Shown here: piece after piece, positions 55,230 to 64,000 of the stretch
Layout: the number at the start of each line of letters is the position of its first letter
How positions within the stretch are numbered: position 1 is the first letter of the stretch
NCBI GenBank assembly: GCA_022844275.1
Contig: JALHMB010000005.1
Span: 517,612-581,611 of the forward strand
From: Hyphomicrobiaceae bacterium
GTDB lineage: Bacteria; Pseudomonadota; Alphaproteobacteria; Rhizobiales; Hyphomicrobiaceae
Length of the DNA stretch: 64,000 nucleotides
Reading direction: 5' to 3'
The notes under the pieces: model-generated
Seen by the model: only the letters and a program-made list of their open reading frames with translations
What the model was told of the DNA's origin: nothing
The model's database searches: none
Translations under genes and position numbers: made by a program

Positions 55230-56230
55230 GCTCCGGCTGGTCCGACAGGTCGAAGGATTGGGGTGCCGAGCGGCCTGAGCTGGTAATCGCCGCTGTCATC
55301 GAGATCTGTGAGTTCGACGAGCGAGTCGAGCCGGCGGTTGGCGCCGCGGCCTGCGAGGAATGCGATGACGTCGATAGCCTCGAGGATGAGATCGCGGGGG
55401 ACTGTGACGACGGCCTCCTGCACGAGTTGCTCGAGGCGATAGAGGCCGGCTTCGGCCGAGTTGGCGTGCACGGTGGTGATGCCGCCGGGGTGACCGGTGT
55501 TCCAGGCTTTGAGCATGTCGAGCGCTTCCGGTCCGCGCACCTCGCCAATGATGATGCGGTCGGGGCGCAAGCGCAGTGTCGAGCGGACGAGGTCGGCGAG
55601 CGAGGCGACGCCGGGCTTGGTGCGCAGCGCCACGCAATCGGCGGCGGCGCATTTGAGCTCGCGCGTATCCTCCAGAATGAGAACCCGCTCTTCGCAATCG
55701 GCGACCTCGGCGAGGAGCGCGTTGACGAGCGTGGTTTTGCCGGAGGATGTTCCCCCGACGACGAGGATGTTGCGGCGCTCGCGCACGGCCATCGCCAGTG
55801 CGTCGGCCTGCAAGGGCGACATGATGCGAGCCGCGACGTAATCATGGAGCCGGTAGAGGACGTCGGCCGGCTTGCGCACGGAAAAGCACGGAGCGACAGC
55901 GACGGGCGGCATGAGGCCTTCGAAACGCTCGCCGGTCTCGGGCAGCTCGGCGGAGACGATCGGGGCGCCGGCGTGCACCTCGCGGTGCACGTGGGCCGCG
56001 ACGAGGCGGATGATACGTTCGACCTCGGCGCTGCCCATGCGCTCGCCACTGTCTTGACGTCCGACGCTGGCGCGGTCGATCCAGAGACGGCCGTCCGGGT
56101 TGACCATCACCTCGATCACTGTCGGATCAACGAGCGCCGCAGCGATGGCTGGCCCGAAGGCCGTGCGCAGCATCTGCCGTCGGCGGCCTTGCGCCTCCTG
56201 GCTGGCGTGAAGGGACAGGAGATCAGCCAT
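55226..56230 (-). CDS. trbB: Conjugal transfer ATPase TrbB (VirB11-like)
   Basis: A 334-residue hexameric traffic ATPase at the cytoplasmic base of the secretion channel. The start MADLLSLHASQEAQGRR at 56230 overlaps the CopG gene stop. Walker A is GGTSSGKT (159-166), the Asp box LILEDTRELKC and Walker B region IIIGEVRGPEALDMLKAW, and the His box GHPGGITTVHANSAEAGL. It ends with ATGA overlap into trbC. Confidence 0.95.
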   Translation of the reverse strand: MADLLSLHASQEAQGRRRQMLRTAFGPAIAAALVDPTVIEVMVNPDGRLWIDRASVGRQDSGERMGSAEVERIIRLVAAHVHREVHAGAPIVSAELPETGERFEGLMPPVAVAPCFSVRKPADVLYRLHDYVAARIMSPLQADALAMAVRERRNILVVGGTSSGKTTLVNALLAEVADCEERVLILEDTRELKCAAADCVALRTKPGVASLADLVRSTLRLRPDRIIIGEVRGPEALDMLKAWNTGHPGGITTVHANSAEAGLYRLEQLVQEAVVTVPRDLILEAIDVIAFLAGRGANRRLDSLVELTDLDDSGDYQLRPLGTPILRPVGPAGA

Positions 56231-56765
56231 GGCTCGTATCCTCCTTGGACTCTTCAGTCCTGGCAGCCGCCTCCCGAGGCGTGCCATTCCCACTCCCCGC
56301 CGACCGCGTGCGCAGCGGTGTATCGTCGGAAGCGGTGGCAAAGAGGTCCGGATTGTTGCTGGCGATGGTCTCAAGCACCTCCGAGACCAGGCGATGATCG
56401 GTGGCGAGGCGACGGCCAACCTGGGCAACGAACACCTGGAAGCGTTCCCGTCCGAGCAGGCGGGCAGGTTCCTGCTCGCTTTGCGGCAGCGGCGGCGTGA
56501 TGGTTAGGAAATACCGGACGAAGAGCGCCAAGGTCTCGGTGACGATGGCGACGTCGCGATTGACGGTACCGACGACCTTGTGCAGCTGATCAAGGCGCCG
56601 GACCAAGACCTCCTCGGCACCCGGCACGCGCTGCGGCTCAAGGCTTAGACGCAGGGCTTCCTCGAGCATGGCGGACTTGGAGCCGTGCCGCTGCTGTGCA
56701 ACCTGATCAAACTTGTGGGCAAGGGGCCGCGAGATGTAGAGCGCATAGCGTTTCTTGGCCATCAC
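56223..56765 (-). CDS. CopG-family transcriptional regulator / TraD-like accessory
   Basis: A 180-residue protein with an N-terminal ribbon-helix-helix-like segment (MMAKKRYALYISRPLAHKFDQVAQQRHGSKSAMLEEAL in pieces) and a long helical C-terminus (EVLVRRLDQLHKVVGTVNRDV, FQVFVAQVGRRLATDHR). This gene is regularly found between traG and trbB in such elements. It probably binds near oriT or the operon promoter. It overlaps traG by 4 bases and trbB by 8. Confidence 0.88.
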   Translation of the reverse strand: MMAKKRYALYISRPLAHKFDQVAQQRHGSKSAMLEEALRLSLEPQRVPGAEEVLVRRLDQLHKVVGTVNRDVAIVTETLALFVRYFLTITPPLPQSEQEPARLLGRERFQVFVAQVGRRLATDHRLVSEVLETIASNNPDLFATASDDTPLRTRSAGSGNGTPREAAARTEESKEDTSHG

Positions 56766-58750
56766 ACGCGCACGCCTCCTGGAAATTGGACAATCGTGTC
56801 GTCATCGCCGTTGAGCGATCGGCCGACATCAGCTGGCGGCGCGGTATCTGAATCGATTGGGCGATCAGCGAACAGCGGAAGGTCATGGATCTGGGGCTGC
56901 GTCTTGGTCTTGGTGCGCGTGATCTGCCGGGTGCGGGGCGGATCCTCTTCGCCCGTCACCATCTCCGACCAGGAGGTGTCGAGCTTCGGATGCGTCGTGC
57001 GCGGCTCGCTCGGCCAGTCATGGGGACGGATTGGGGGCGTGTCCGCGTAGCCGCCTGATGCGAGCGTCGGTGGTGGCAGACGTCGCGCGATGAAATTACG
57101 GTCCGCGTAGTATTGGAGTTTTGGGGCACGGATGGGTGCCACGCCGGAAACGAGAAGCAATCCCTCGTCCGCGGGCAGCTGCAGGATCTCGCCGGGCGTG
57201 AGCAGCGGCCGCGCGGTCTCCTGCTCCGAGACGGTGACGTGCGACAGCCAGGCGGCGAGTCGGCGGCCGGACAGGTTTTTCTGCGTCCTGAGCTCGGTCG
57301 CGGTGCCAAGTGCATCGGAAAGACGCCGTGCCGTGCGCTCGTCGTTGGGCGCGAAGGCAACACGGACGTGGCAGTTGTCGAGGATGGCGTGGTTGGGGCC
57401 GTAGGCCTTGTCGATCTGGTGCAGGGACTGCGCGACGAGGAAGGCGCGGACGCCATAGCCGGCAAGGAAGGCGAGCGAGGACTCGAAGAAGTCGAGCCGA
57501 CCAAGAGCCGGGAACTCATCGAGCATGAGCAACAGCCGGCGTTCGTTCGCGGAATCTGTGGGCAATCTTTCTGTCAGCCGGCGACCGATCTGATTGAGGA
57601 TCAGACGCACGAGTGGGCGTGTGCGGGATATGTCGGAGGGTGGGACGACGAGGTAAAGCGAGACGGGCCGCTCGGCCTGCATGAGATCAGCGATGGACCA
57701 GTCGGATGCCGCCGTCGTTGCGGCAATGACGGGGTCGCGGTAGAGCCCGAGCAGGCTCATGGCCGTCGAGACCACGCCGGAGCGCTCGTTGTCGGTCTTG
57801 TTCAGGAGCTCGCGTGCCACAGACGCAACGACAGGATGTACAACCGGAGTCGTATCCGTGCCCAGGTGGTTGGTCGTCAGCATGATCCACAGCGTGCGCC
57901 GGATCGAGCGGGCGGGATCAGCGAGGAAGGTGGCGACGCGCGCGAGCGTCTTTTCTTTCTCGGCATAGAGAACGTGGAGGATGGTGCCGACCAGGAGCGC
58001 GTGCGCGGTCTTCTCCCAGTGATCGCGCTGTTCGCGCGCGCCGTCCGGATCGACGAGTATGTCGGCGATGTTTTGGACATCGCGAACCTCCATCTCACCC
58101 TTGCGCACTTCGAGCAGGGGATTGAAGCGCGCCGACAAGGGATTGGTCGGATCGAACAGCAGGCAATGGAAGAAGCGTGATCGCCAGCCGGCGGTCAGCG
58201 TCCAGTTTTCGCCCTTGATGTCATGGATGACGGCTGAATGGCGCCAGGTCAGCAGTGTCGGGACGACGAGGCCGACGCCTTTGCCCGATCGGGTCGGTGC
58301 CACAGCGATGACATGCTCGGGCCCGTCGTGGCGGAGATACTGGCCGTTCCAAAGGCCGAGGATCAGTCCCTTGTCGCCGAGGAGTCCGGCGCCTTGCACA
58401 TCCGCGCCGTCCGCCCAGCGGGCCGAGCCGTAGGTTGTTATGAGGTTCTTACGGCGGGCCCGCCGGGCGGCTCCCCCAACAGCGACGGCGCCGCCGGCAA
58501 TCCCCCCGAAGGCGGCAACGGCGCCGGCGCGTGCAAAGACGTCGGGCGCTTGGTTATCGTAGGCCAGCCACCAGACGAAGAGCTTCCACGGGGCGTAGAG
58601 TTTGAGGCCGAAAAGATCGCACCATGCCGTGCCGAGTGCTGGATGATACCCAAGCATCGCGGCGGTCCATTGCGTCGCGACGATGAGAGACGCCGTCACC
58701 AGCGCGAGTGCGATAAGGCCTTGAGCGATCGCAGCACGAAGCGGAAGCAT
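56762..58750 (-). CDS. traG: Type IV coupling protein TraG (VirD4-like)
   Basis: Brings the relaxosome to the secretion channel. At 662 residues, it has two N-terminal TM segments (about 8-30 and 74-94). Walker A is APTRSGKG (151-158), followed by GVGLVVPTLLTWRHSAVIHD (split) and KGENW. Walker B is LLLMLDEFPALGRLD, followed by FLVAQSLHQI. The C-terminal 120 residues are a hydrophilic tail. First gene of the transfer set; no relaxase gene lies upstream, where one is normally found. Confidence 0.95.
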   Translation of the reverse strand: MLPLRAAIAQGLIALALVTASLIVATQWTAAMLGYHPALGTAWCDLFGLKLYAPWKLFVWWLAYDNQAPDVFARAGAVAAFGGIAGGAVAVGGAARRARRKNLITTYGSARWADGADVQGAGLLGDKGLILGLWNGQYLRHDGPEHVIAVAPTRSGKGVGLVVPTLLTWRHSAVIHDIKGENWTLTAGWRSRFFHCLLFDPTNPLSARFNPLLEVRKGEMEVRDVQNIADILVDPDGAREQRDHWEKTAHALLVGTILHVLYAEKEKTLARVATFLADPARSIRRTLWIMLTTNHLGTDTTPVVHPVVASVARELLNKTDNERSGVVSTAMSLLGLYRDPVIAATTAASDWSIADLMQAERPVSLYLVVPPSDISRTRPLVRLILNQIGRRLTERLPTDSANERRLLLMLDEFPALGRLDFFESSLAFLAGYGVRAFLVAQSLHQIDKAYGPNHAILDNCHVRVAFAPNDERTARRLSDALGTATELRTQKNLSGRRLAAWLSHVTVSEQETARPLLTPGEILQLPADEGLLLVSGVAPIRAPKLQYYADRNFIARRLPPPTLASGGYADTPPIRPHDWPSEPRTTHPKLDTSWSEMVTGEEDPPRTRQITRTKTKTQPQIHDLPLFADRPIDSDTAPPADVGRSLNGDDDTIVQFPGGVRV

Positions 58751-59033
58751 GAGACGCGGACCTTTCGGACGGTATGATCGTCGCTACGAAAAGGTCGCAA
58801 GAGAATGGGCGCTCATTCAATCCGGTAAATTGCGCACGATTGCGCGCTATCGTGAAAGACCGTGAAGGGTTTGCGGCGGAATGTCGGCAGAGCCCTTCGT
58901 GTGCGCGCGAGCGCTGCGAGCTGAAACGAGAGATACGGATGTGACCCGATGATTGGCCTTAGCCCCGCGCAGCAGCGCGCGTGCAGCGGAGCTGCCATAG
59001 CTCCGATGAGAATCATCAATGAGGGATAGAGAA
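58751..59033. other. Gap upstream of traG, no relaxase
   Basis: About 283 bases. It should hold the promoter or oriT for traG, but I see no conserved nick region. Several short inverted segments are present. No reading frame shows HUH relaxase motifs or a DUF3363-type C-terminus. Confidence 0.5.
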
Positions 59034-59054
59034 GCGGCGCCTATCCGGCGCCGC
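59034..59054 (-). terminator. Hairpin at the end of the DUF2493 gene
   Basis: An 8-bp stem, GCGGCGCC (59034-59041) with GGCGCCGC (59047-59054), and a 5-base loop, overlapping the DUF2493 stop. On the minus strand it is followed by TTCTCT. It may separate the maintenance genes from the transfer operon. Confidence 0.55.
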
Positions 59055-59967
59055 GGTTGCGATAGTCGCACAGCGGAATGCCGCGCACCCTCGCCTTATC
59101 GGCGAGGTTGTCGGTCACGCCCGAGCCTGGGAACAGGACGACTCCAATCGGCATGGTATCGAGAAGCTGGTCATTGCGCTTGAAGGGCGCAGCCTTCGCG
59201 TAACGTGCCCAATCGGGCTTTAAGACGATCTGGGTGATCCTGCGATTGTCCGCCCAGCACGCGGCGATCCTCTCGGCGCCACGCGGCGCTCCGCCGTGAA
59301 GGAGGACCATGTCAGGATGCTTCGACAATACCTTGTCGAGAATTGCCCAGATGCCCTGATGATCATTGCAATCGACGCCGCCGGCGAAGGCTATTCTGGT
59401 GCCTTTCGGGAGCAACGTCTCCGCGTCGGAGCGGCGACGCGCATTGATGAATTCGCGGCTGTCGATCATCGCGGCGGTCATCGTCGTCCGGTTGACCATC
59501 GATCCGGCACGGGGACGCCAGATTGAACCCGTATGGATGCCGAACAGCTCGGCGGCGCCATCGCGCATGAATTCGAAGCTGTTGCGACGCTCGACCAGCG
59601 TCACGCCCTCCCGGATGAGGCGTTCGAGCTCGACGGAGCGGACTTCCGATCCGTCCTGCTCGCGCTGGCTTGTCTGCTGCGCGGTCTCGTTCTTGTCCAG
59701 CTCGTGCTCGATGCGGTCGATGCGGCGGTGGAAGATATTCACGACGGACCACAGCAGGACCTCAAGATCGGGCTCGAGGCGGGTATCGGACAAGGTGGCG
59801 ACGAGCGCGTCGAAGATGTCCGCGAGAGCACCTTGAATCTTTTCCGGCTCGGGGAGTGGACGCGGATCTGATTCATCTTCGAAGGGGCGATGCGCGTAAA
59901 GTGCCAACTCATCGAGCAGATGGGCCGTCGGTGACGCCGTACGGTCAGGGAGATGATCGAAGGTCAT
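59041..59967 (-). CDS. DUF2493 family protein
   Basis: A 308-residue protein starting MTFDHLPDRTASPTAHLLDE at 59967 (GAGGAG upstream). The C-terminal 130 residues form a DUF2493/YspA-like Rossmann fold (TRIAFAGGVDCNDHQGIW, VLLHGGAPRGAERIAACWA, GVVLFPGSGVTDNLADKA), a SLOG-type nucleotide-binding domain. Such genes are constant passengers of alphaproteobacterial ICEs and plasmids, next to ParB and Toprim genes. The role may be nucleotide sensing; function unproven. Confidence 0.88.
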   Translation of the reverse strand: MTFDHLPDRTASPTAHLLDELALYAHRPFEDESDPRPLPEPEKIQGALADIFDALVATLSDTRLEPDLEVLLWSVVNIFHRRIDRIEHELDKNETAQQTSQREQDGSEVRSVELERLIREGVTLVERRNSFEFMRDGAAELFGIHTGSIWRPRAGSMVNRTTMTAAMIDSREFINARRRSDAETLLPKGTRIAFAGGVDCNDHQGIWAILDKVLSKHPDMVLLHGGAPRGAERIAACWADNRRITQIVLKPDWARYAKAAPFKRNDQLLDTMPIGVVLFPGSGVTDNLADKARVRGIPLCDYRNRGAG

Positions 59968-60220
59968 GGAACACGTCTCCTCAGCGAGGCCGCGCCCGTC
60001 GCGGCCTTCCGGCGACGGACCAGCCGGGACCGGTCGCGGCCAGCACCCAAAGGCGAAGCCTGCAGGGCCGCAGCGCAGCGGAGGACGGCAAGCGCGGCCT
60101 CGGGCCGCGCGCCGCCGTTGCGGTCGCGGCCGGTTCTGGCCCGATCGCCCCTCAAGAAGGCCGGGTGCGGCTGGTGAGCTGAGAGGTCGGTCCGTGCCGC
60201 CCGACCTCGGACGGTAAGCA
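59968..60220. other. GC-rich gap between DUF2493 and Toprim genes
   Basis: 253 bases of very GC-rich sequence with short hairpins, for example GCGCGGCC (60092-60099) with GGCCGCGC (60103-60110). No gene is evident. Confidence 0.4.
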
Positions 60221-61270
60221 TCACAACCGGCCGGATGGCGCGAGATGAAAACGCGCAACGTCGGTCGGATGAACTTGCGGACGGACAATCGCGCGCAGCT
60301 CATCGAGACCGAAGGCGACGAGATCCTCGTTGAAGTCACCGAGGCGTGGCGACAGCGTGATCGCTTCAATCCCGGAAGTCGCGGCGCGTTCGGTCAGAGT
60401 CGCTACGGCACCATCCCCGGCAGGATCGATGTCGCGGGCGATATAGAGCCGTCGCAGCGTATCCGGGAAGAGGATGGCCGACAGATGCGCGGCCGACAAC
60501 GCCGCCATCATCGGCAAGCCTGACAACACCATGCGCAGGGACAGCATCGTCTCGATACCCTCGCCAGCCGCCATCACCTCAGCCGAGGAGCCGATCCGCA
60601 CGGCATGGCCGAGGAGCGCGCCCATGGCTTTGCGCGGCGTCTCGATCGGTGCCTTGCCGGTGCCGGATGGGGCGAGCCATGTGCGATGCGCGCCAGTGAT
60701 TGCGCCGCCAAGATCGGTGACGCTCGCAATCATCGCCGGCCAATTCTGGCGCGGGGCCTCGTTATCGGCACGGTAGTAGCAGCACGGGTGAAAGCGCAGC
60801 GCTCCGACATCGTGCAGAACGTCTATGCAGCGATGTCTCAGATAGGTTTCCACCAATGTGCCGTGGATAGACTGCGACGCGGCGATGAGACGCTGTGCCG
60901 CCTCGGGCGAGCCGGTTGGAGCCGGCACCGTGTAAGTCGTGTGCGAAGGCTCGGGCTCCGGACGCGGCAGACTAAGAAAGCGGCGCGCCTCGTCGGCAAC
61001 GTCGCGGAAGTCGATGAGCCCCAAGCTCTCACGGATCAGGTCGAGCAGATCTCCGTGTTCCCCGGTTGCCGAGTCGGTCCACTTGCCGGCCGCGCCCTTG
61101 CCGCTTTCCGGGCCGAACAGGCGGACATACAACGAGCGTCCCGGCGTATTGCGGACATCGCCAACGATCCAATAGCGCCCCACGCGCCGACCGTTGGAAA
61201 GGTACTGACGGCAAACCGCCTCGGCCTCGCGCGCAAGACGGTATGACAGATCGCTGGCGGATGAGCTCAT
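60221..61270 (-). CDS. Toprim domain-containing protein (DUF7146 type)
   Basis: A 349-residue primase-like protein starting MSSSASDLSYRLAREAEAVC at 61270. The N-terminal helical region (RYWIVGDVRNTPGRSLYVRL, GKWTDSATGEHGDLLDLI) is followed by the DUF7146/Toprim core EVMAAGEGIETMLSLRM (Glu) and RRLYIARDIDPAGDGAV (Asp-x-Asp). This is the ICE and plasmid Toprim protein, which may prime the transferred strand after entry. Confidence 0.9.
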   Translation of the reverse strand: MSSSASDLSYRLAREAEAVCRQYLSNGRRVGRYWIVGDVRNTPGRSLYVRLFGPESGKGAAGKWTDSATGEHGDLLDLIRESLGLIDFRDVADEARRFLSLPRPEPEPSHTTYTVPAPTGSPEAAQRLIAASQSIHGTLVETYLRHRCIDVLHDVGALRFHPCCYYRADNEAPRQNWPAMIASVTDLGGAITGAHRTWLAPSGTGKAPIETPRKAMGALLGHAVRIGSSAEVMAAGEGIETMLSLRMVLSGLPMMAALSAAHLSAILFPDTLRRLYIARDIDPAGDGAVATLTERAATSGIEAITLSPRLGDFNEDLVAFGLDELRAIVRPQVHPTDVARFHLAPSGRL

Positions 61271-61289
61271 GATCACTTCGATATAGGCG

Positions 61290-61487
61290 TCACAAGCGCC
61301 AATACGAGACGATCTCCTGCGCCTCGCGATGGAATTCGAGCATTTGCCGATAGAAGCGATGCCGCACTTCACGCTTGGTCGGATCGCGGCGTGCTTCCGG
61401 AGTGAGTTTTTTGGCGGCGGCGCGGACGACGGCGCGCCAACCGTCGTGGACTGTGATGTCGAGACGCAGGTAGGTGCCATAGGTCAT
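61290..61487 (-). CDS. Small conserved hypothetical protein of mobile elements
   Basis: A 65-residue protein, MTYGTYLRLDITVHDGWRAV and onward, with helical character (AAAKKLTPEARRDPTKREVRH split) and Trp near both ends. It lies between the Toprim and ParB genes on the same strand, a constant position for this small protein in related elements. No enzymatic motif is seen. Confidence 0.8.
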   Translation of the reverse strand: MTYGTYLRLDITVHDGWRAVVRAAAKKLTPEARRDPTKREVRHRFYRQMLEFHREAQEIVSYWRL

Positions 61488-61554
61488 GGCGGTCCTCCGA
61501 AAGAAAAATGCCCGGCACAGGGTGGGGCAAAAGTGGACTAGGATGTGAGCGGCC

Positions 61555-63567
61555 TTATTCAGCCGCCATCACATGCGGCGTGTGATCGACATCCTTGGCT
61601 GTGGCGCTGCCCACGCCGACCGTGCGCAGAGGCTCGGGAAGCCAACCGGTGCCGTCGAGGAGGCGCTCGGCCTCCTTGGCCATCTCCGCCTTCTTGAGAT
61701 GCGAAATGCGCTCGACTTCCTTGTCGCCTTTGGCCTCACGCACGGCGTCGAGAATGCGAGCCTTAGTGACGCGTCCTAGGAACCCGTCGACGGTCGGCTT
61801 CCAGCCGGCCGCCGTCATGTCGAGCGTCACCGCGGACGCGAGACGGCCGGCATGACGCAGCGCCTTTGGCCGCCGGTCGTAGGGTTGATGCACGGCATTG
61901 ATCGTGAGGCCGATGCAATGGGCGAAGAGCGCCTGTCGGCTGTCGCTGTCGAGCTCCGCCAGCACGTCCCACAGATCGCTCGGATCCTCGGGCATCTGCT
62001 CGTCCCAGGCCTTGTGCCGCGCGTCGATCGCCTTTGCCGCCGGCGTGTCCGCAAGCCCGGACGTGTGTCCGAACAGGACACTCTTCGCTTCGATCTCCAG
62101 GCATGTATCGAAGCCGTAGTGATAGAAGAGTTTTAGGCACAGCGCGTGCAAGGCCGCGCGCAGCGCAACGTCTGGATCGTTCGCGACGGCTTCGCGCAGT
62201 GCCAGTGTGCGATGCGCCGTCAGCTCCGTCATCAGTCGATCCGACAAGGGGCGATTGCCGTCTTCCTCCTCGGTCTCATCGACGGGTTCGGCTTTATCCG
62301 CGTCGAAATCCTCCCCGGATGACAACATCCGTCGGCGATCGGATTGATCGCCTTCGGCTTCGTCGACGTCCGCGAGTGGCGGCTCGTCCTCGGGCCGCAC
62401 ATAGCCGCGCTCGACGCGCAGCGCGCCGGTACTGTCGATGCTGACGAAGGCACCAGCGCGCGCGACGTCGTCCGGTTCGTAGACGACGGGGCGGTCATCA
62501 AGTCCCTCGAGCGCCGTCTCGATCTCGCCGAGACGTTGGTCGATTTCCTCTGGCATCTTCGGAGCCTCGGCGTATTCAGCCTCGATCCGGTCGAGCTCGG
62601 CCTGGAACGTATCGCGGGTGGCCGTCTCCTCGTCGGTCATGGGCACCTCGCCACCTCTGAGATGGCGCAGGCCATGGCCGAAGCCGTAAGAAAGCTCGGT
62701 CACCACCTCGATCCACTTCCAGCCCTCGGCTCGGACAATGTCGGCCTCCCGCTCGAGCTTCTCGGCCAAAAGCTTCTCGAGCAAGGGTGGTTCCTGCAGC
62801 CAGCCGCCGTCATCGGGCTCGAAGAGATCGCGCAGGATCGTGCCGCCGGCCTTCTCATAGGCGTCAGTGCCGACGAACTGCGCGCGCTTGTCGGACGCTC
62901 GCACGGCGCCCTCGGTCAGCAGGCGGCGGATATGGAAGGGCTCCTTGTTGTAGGAGTGCTGCAGGGCTTCCCACACCTGCACCTGCCGCTCGTGGTCAGG
63001 ATTGACCGTAAAACCCATCAACTGGTCGAGCGTCATGCCGTCCTCGGCATAGACGTCCAGCAGTTTTGGCGAGACCGCGGCGAGCCGCAGCCGCTGGCGC
63101 ACGACGTTGACAGAGACAAAGAAGGCGGCGGCGATCTCTTCTTCGGGCTGTCCTTTCTCGCGCAGGGCCATGAACGCGCGGAACTGATCGAGCGGATGCA
63201 GCGGCGCCCGCTGGACGTTCTCGGCGAGCGAGTCCTCCTCGGCGGAGATATCTGTATTGGCCGCGCGGACGATGCAGGGAATGGGTGCCGTCTTGGCTAG
63301 GCGCTTCTGCCTGACGAGCAGCTGCAGGGCGCGATAGCGGCGACCGCCGGCCGGGATCTCGTACATCCCGGTCTCATTGCCGTCGCTATCGAGTACGGGA
63401 CGCACGGTGAGGCTCTGCAGGAGCGTGCGCCGCGCGATGTCCTCGGCCAGCTCCTCGATGGCGACGCCCGCTTTGATGCGCCGCACATTGGATTGGCTCA
63501 GTACGAGGTTATTGAAGGGGATGTCACGCGATGCGCTGAGCGCGATCTTGGGATGGGTCCTGGTCAT
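61555..63567 (-). CDS. ParB/RepB/Spo0J-family nuclease-like protein
   Basis: A 670-residue protein starting MTRTHPKIALSASRDIPFNN at 63567. The N-terminal ParB domain has DIPFNNLVLSQSNVRR, YEIPAGGRRYRALQLLV and SLAENVQRAPLHPLDQFRAF (boxes I and II, the GGRRYR with the Arg residues for CTP binding). A HTH region (EEEIAAAFFVSVNVVRQRLRL split) follows, then a long acidic and helical tail. The long tail marks the ICE/plasmid maintenance class rather than the chromosomal partition protein. No ParA is adjacent. Confidence 0.92.
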   Translation of the reverse strand: MTRTHPKIALSASRDIPFNNLVLSQSNVRRIKAGVAIEELAEDIARRTLLQSLTVRPVLDSDGNETGMYEIPAGGRRYRALQLLVRQKRLAKTAPIPCIVRAANTDISAEEDSLAENVQRAPLHPLDQFRAFMALREKGQPEEEIAAAFFVSVNVVRQRLRLAAVSPKLLDVYAEDGMTLDQLMGFTVNPDHERQVQVWEALQHSYNKEPFHIRRLLTEGAVRASDKRAQFVGTDAYEKAGGTILRDLFEPDDGGWLQEPPLLEKLLAEKLEREADIVRAEGWKWIEVVTELSYGFGHGLRHLRGGEVPMTDEETATRDTFQAELDRIEAEYAEAPKMPEEIDQRLGEIETALEGLDDRPVVYEPDDVARAGAFVSIDSTGALRVERGYVRPEDEPPLADVDEAEGDQSDRRRMLSSGEDFDADKAEPVDETEEEDGNRPLSDRLMTELTAHRTLALREAVANDPDVALRAALHALCLKLFYHYGFDTCLEIEAKSVLFGHTSGLADTPAAKAIDARHKAWDEQMPEDPSDLWDVLAELDSDSRQALFAHCIGLTINAVHQPYDRRPKALRHAGRLASAVTLDMTAAGWKPTVDGFLGRVTKARILDAVREAKGDKEVERISHLKKAEMAKEAERLLDGTGWLPEPLRTVGVGSATAKDVDHTPHVMAAE

Positions 63568-63628
63568 GATGGTTCTCCACGGCGGGCGGCCGAGAGCCAC
63601 TCTCTCGACCTTCAGCCCGCCGCAAAGC

Positions 63629-63886
63629 TCACGACCCCTCTCTCCCTCTGGCCGCGTCCGACCCGCGCTCGCGCAAGGCGGCCTCCGCCTCCCGTAGACG
63701 CCGTTCGTCGAGTACGATACGGCCGGCTCTACGCGCGGCTTCCGCATAGACGGAAAGCGGGAACGTGCCTTCGAAGTAGAGATCGCGTTCGATGCCGAGC
63801 CCGAACGCAAGGCGCACCGACGCCATCTCGATGAGGCTGAAGCTGCCGATTTCCGGACACCCAAAGCCGAGATCGGCGAGACCGAA
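63629..63886 (-). pseudogene. DUF2958 family protein, 5'-truncated
   Basis: The coding frame reads FGLADLGFGCPEIGSFSLIE, then MASVRLAFGLGIERDLYFEG and PLSVYAEAARRAGRIV, which match the C-terminal half of DUF2958 (the usual LCDLGLGFPELG...LPIERD...PLSVYA). Upstream of 63886 the frame hits a TAG (63887-63889) and similarity stops, so the N-terminal half has been replaced. An internal ATG at 63826 gives a 65-residue remnant. Confidence 0.8.
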
Positions 63887-63887
63887 C

Positions 63888-64000
63888 TATGTGGAGTACA
63901 AAATTATGTGGGGTAGTTTCGATGAGGCGCCTGAACTCGGCACATCGATAGGACATCGCTCAACATAACCGAGACGCTCCTGACGTCTGACGACGAAAGG
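63888..64000. mobile_element. Probable IS end at the right window edge
   Basis: Two direct repeats, TATGTGGAGTA (63888-63898) and TATGTGGGGTA (63905-63915), lie exactly where DUF2958 similarity breaks off. Repeated short motifs at a gene-interrupting junction suggest a terminal region of an insertion sequence that continues past the window. The family cannot be assigned. Confidence 0.45.

Overview
The window reads as chromosome of a high-GC alphaproteobacterium, most likely in the Hyphomicrobiales (Rhizobiales). The grounds are the ImuA-ImuB-DnaE2 mutasome under a GAAC-N7-GAAC LexA box, the oxalyl-CoA/formyl-CoA and formate-tetrahydrofolate genes, the class I fructose-bisphosphate aldolase, and a Trb/TraG conjugation module of the kind common in this order. 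The assignment rests on gene content and motif recognition only.

Region 1 (1-33060) is ordinary chromosome. It holds the start of glutamine-dependent NAD+ synthetase (minus strand, cut by the window edge), a DUF1223 exported protein, and an L,D-transpeptidase. Next come the SOS mutagenesis operon imuA-imuB-dnaE2 and a gamma-glutamyltransferase. A leftward peptide-type ABC operon follows (fused double ATPase, binding protein, two permeases). The most coherent metabolic block is 17.9-28.4 kb: formate-THF ligase, a 10-formyl-THF hydrolase-like formyltransferase, formyl-CoA transferase and oxalyl-CoA decarboxylase run leftward from a GntR/FCD regulator, and a tripartite tricarboxylate-type transporter (tctA-tctC-tctB) runs rightward. 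Both facing promoters carry nearly the same 13-bp operator at the -10 position, so oxalate or formyl metabolism and solute uptake look co-regulated. A second ThDP enzyme, HspQ, a small exported protein and the aldolase follow.

Region 2 (33061-46250) begins at a tRNA-Pro(GGG) gene, the apparent attachment site of an integrative element. Just inside it are six direct copies of CATGTCTCA with mirror-symmetric spacing, which look like integrase or excisionase arm sites. The cargo is defence-like: a PLD-superfamily protein with a two-TM partner, a 1,243-residue SIR2-domain protein, a HipBA toxin-antitoxin pair with twin operators, and a broken Fic gene. There are also IS-like remnants, two AlpA/excisionase-type HTH genes, an MFS transporter and a hotdog thioesterase.

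Region 3 (46251-63890) is the leftward conjugation and maintenance module. Transcription order is ParB-like protein, small protein, Toprim protein, DUF2493, TraG, CopG, TrbB, C, D, E-J, L, F, G, I, then DUF736. Three things are unusual. TrbE and TrbJ form one uninterrupted reading frame. A four-hairpin element with compensatory base changes occurs twice in the operon. No relaxase is found between TraG and DUF2493. The right edge is a truncated DUF2958 gene abutting IS-like sequence. No integrase is in the window; it would be expected beyond position 64000 if the element is complete.
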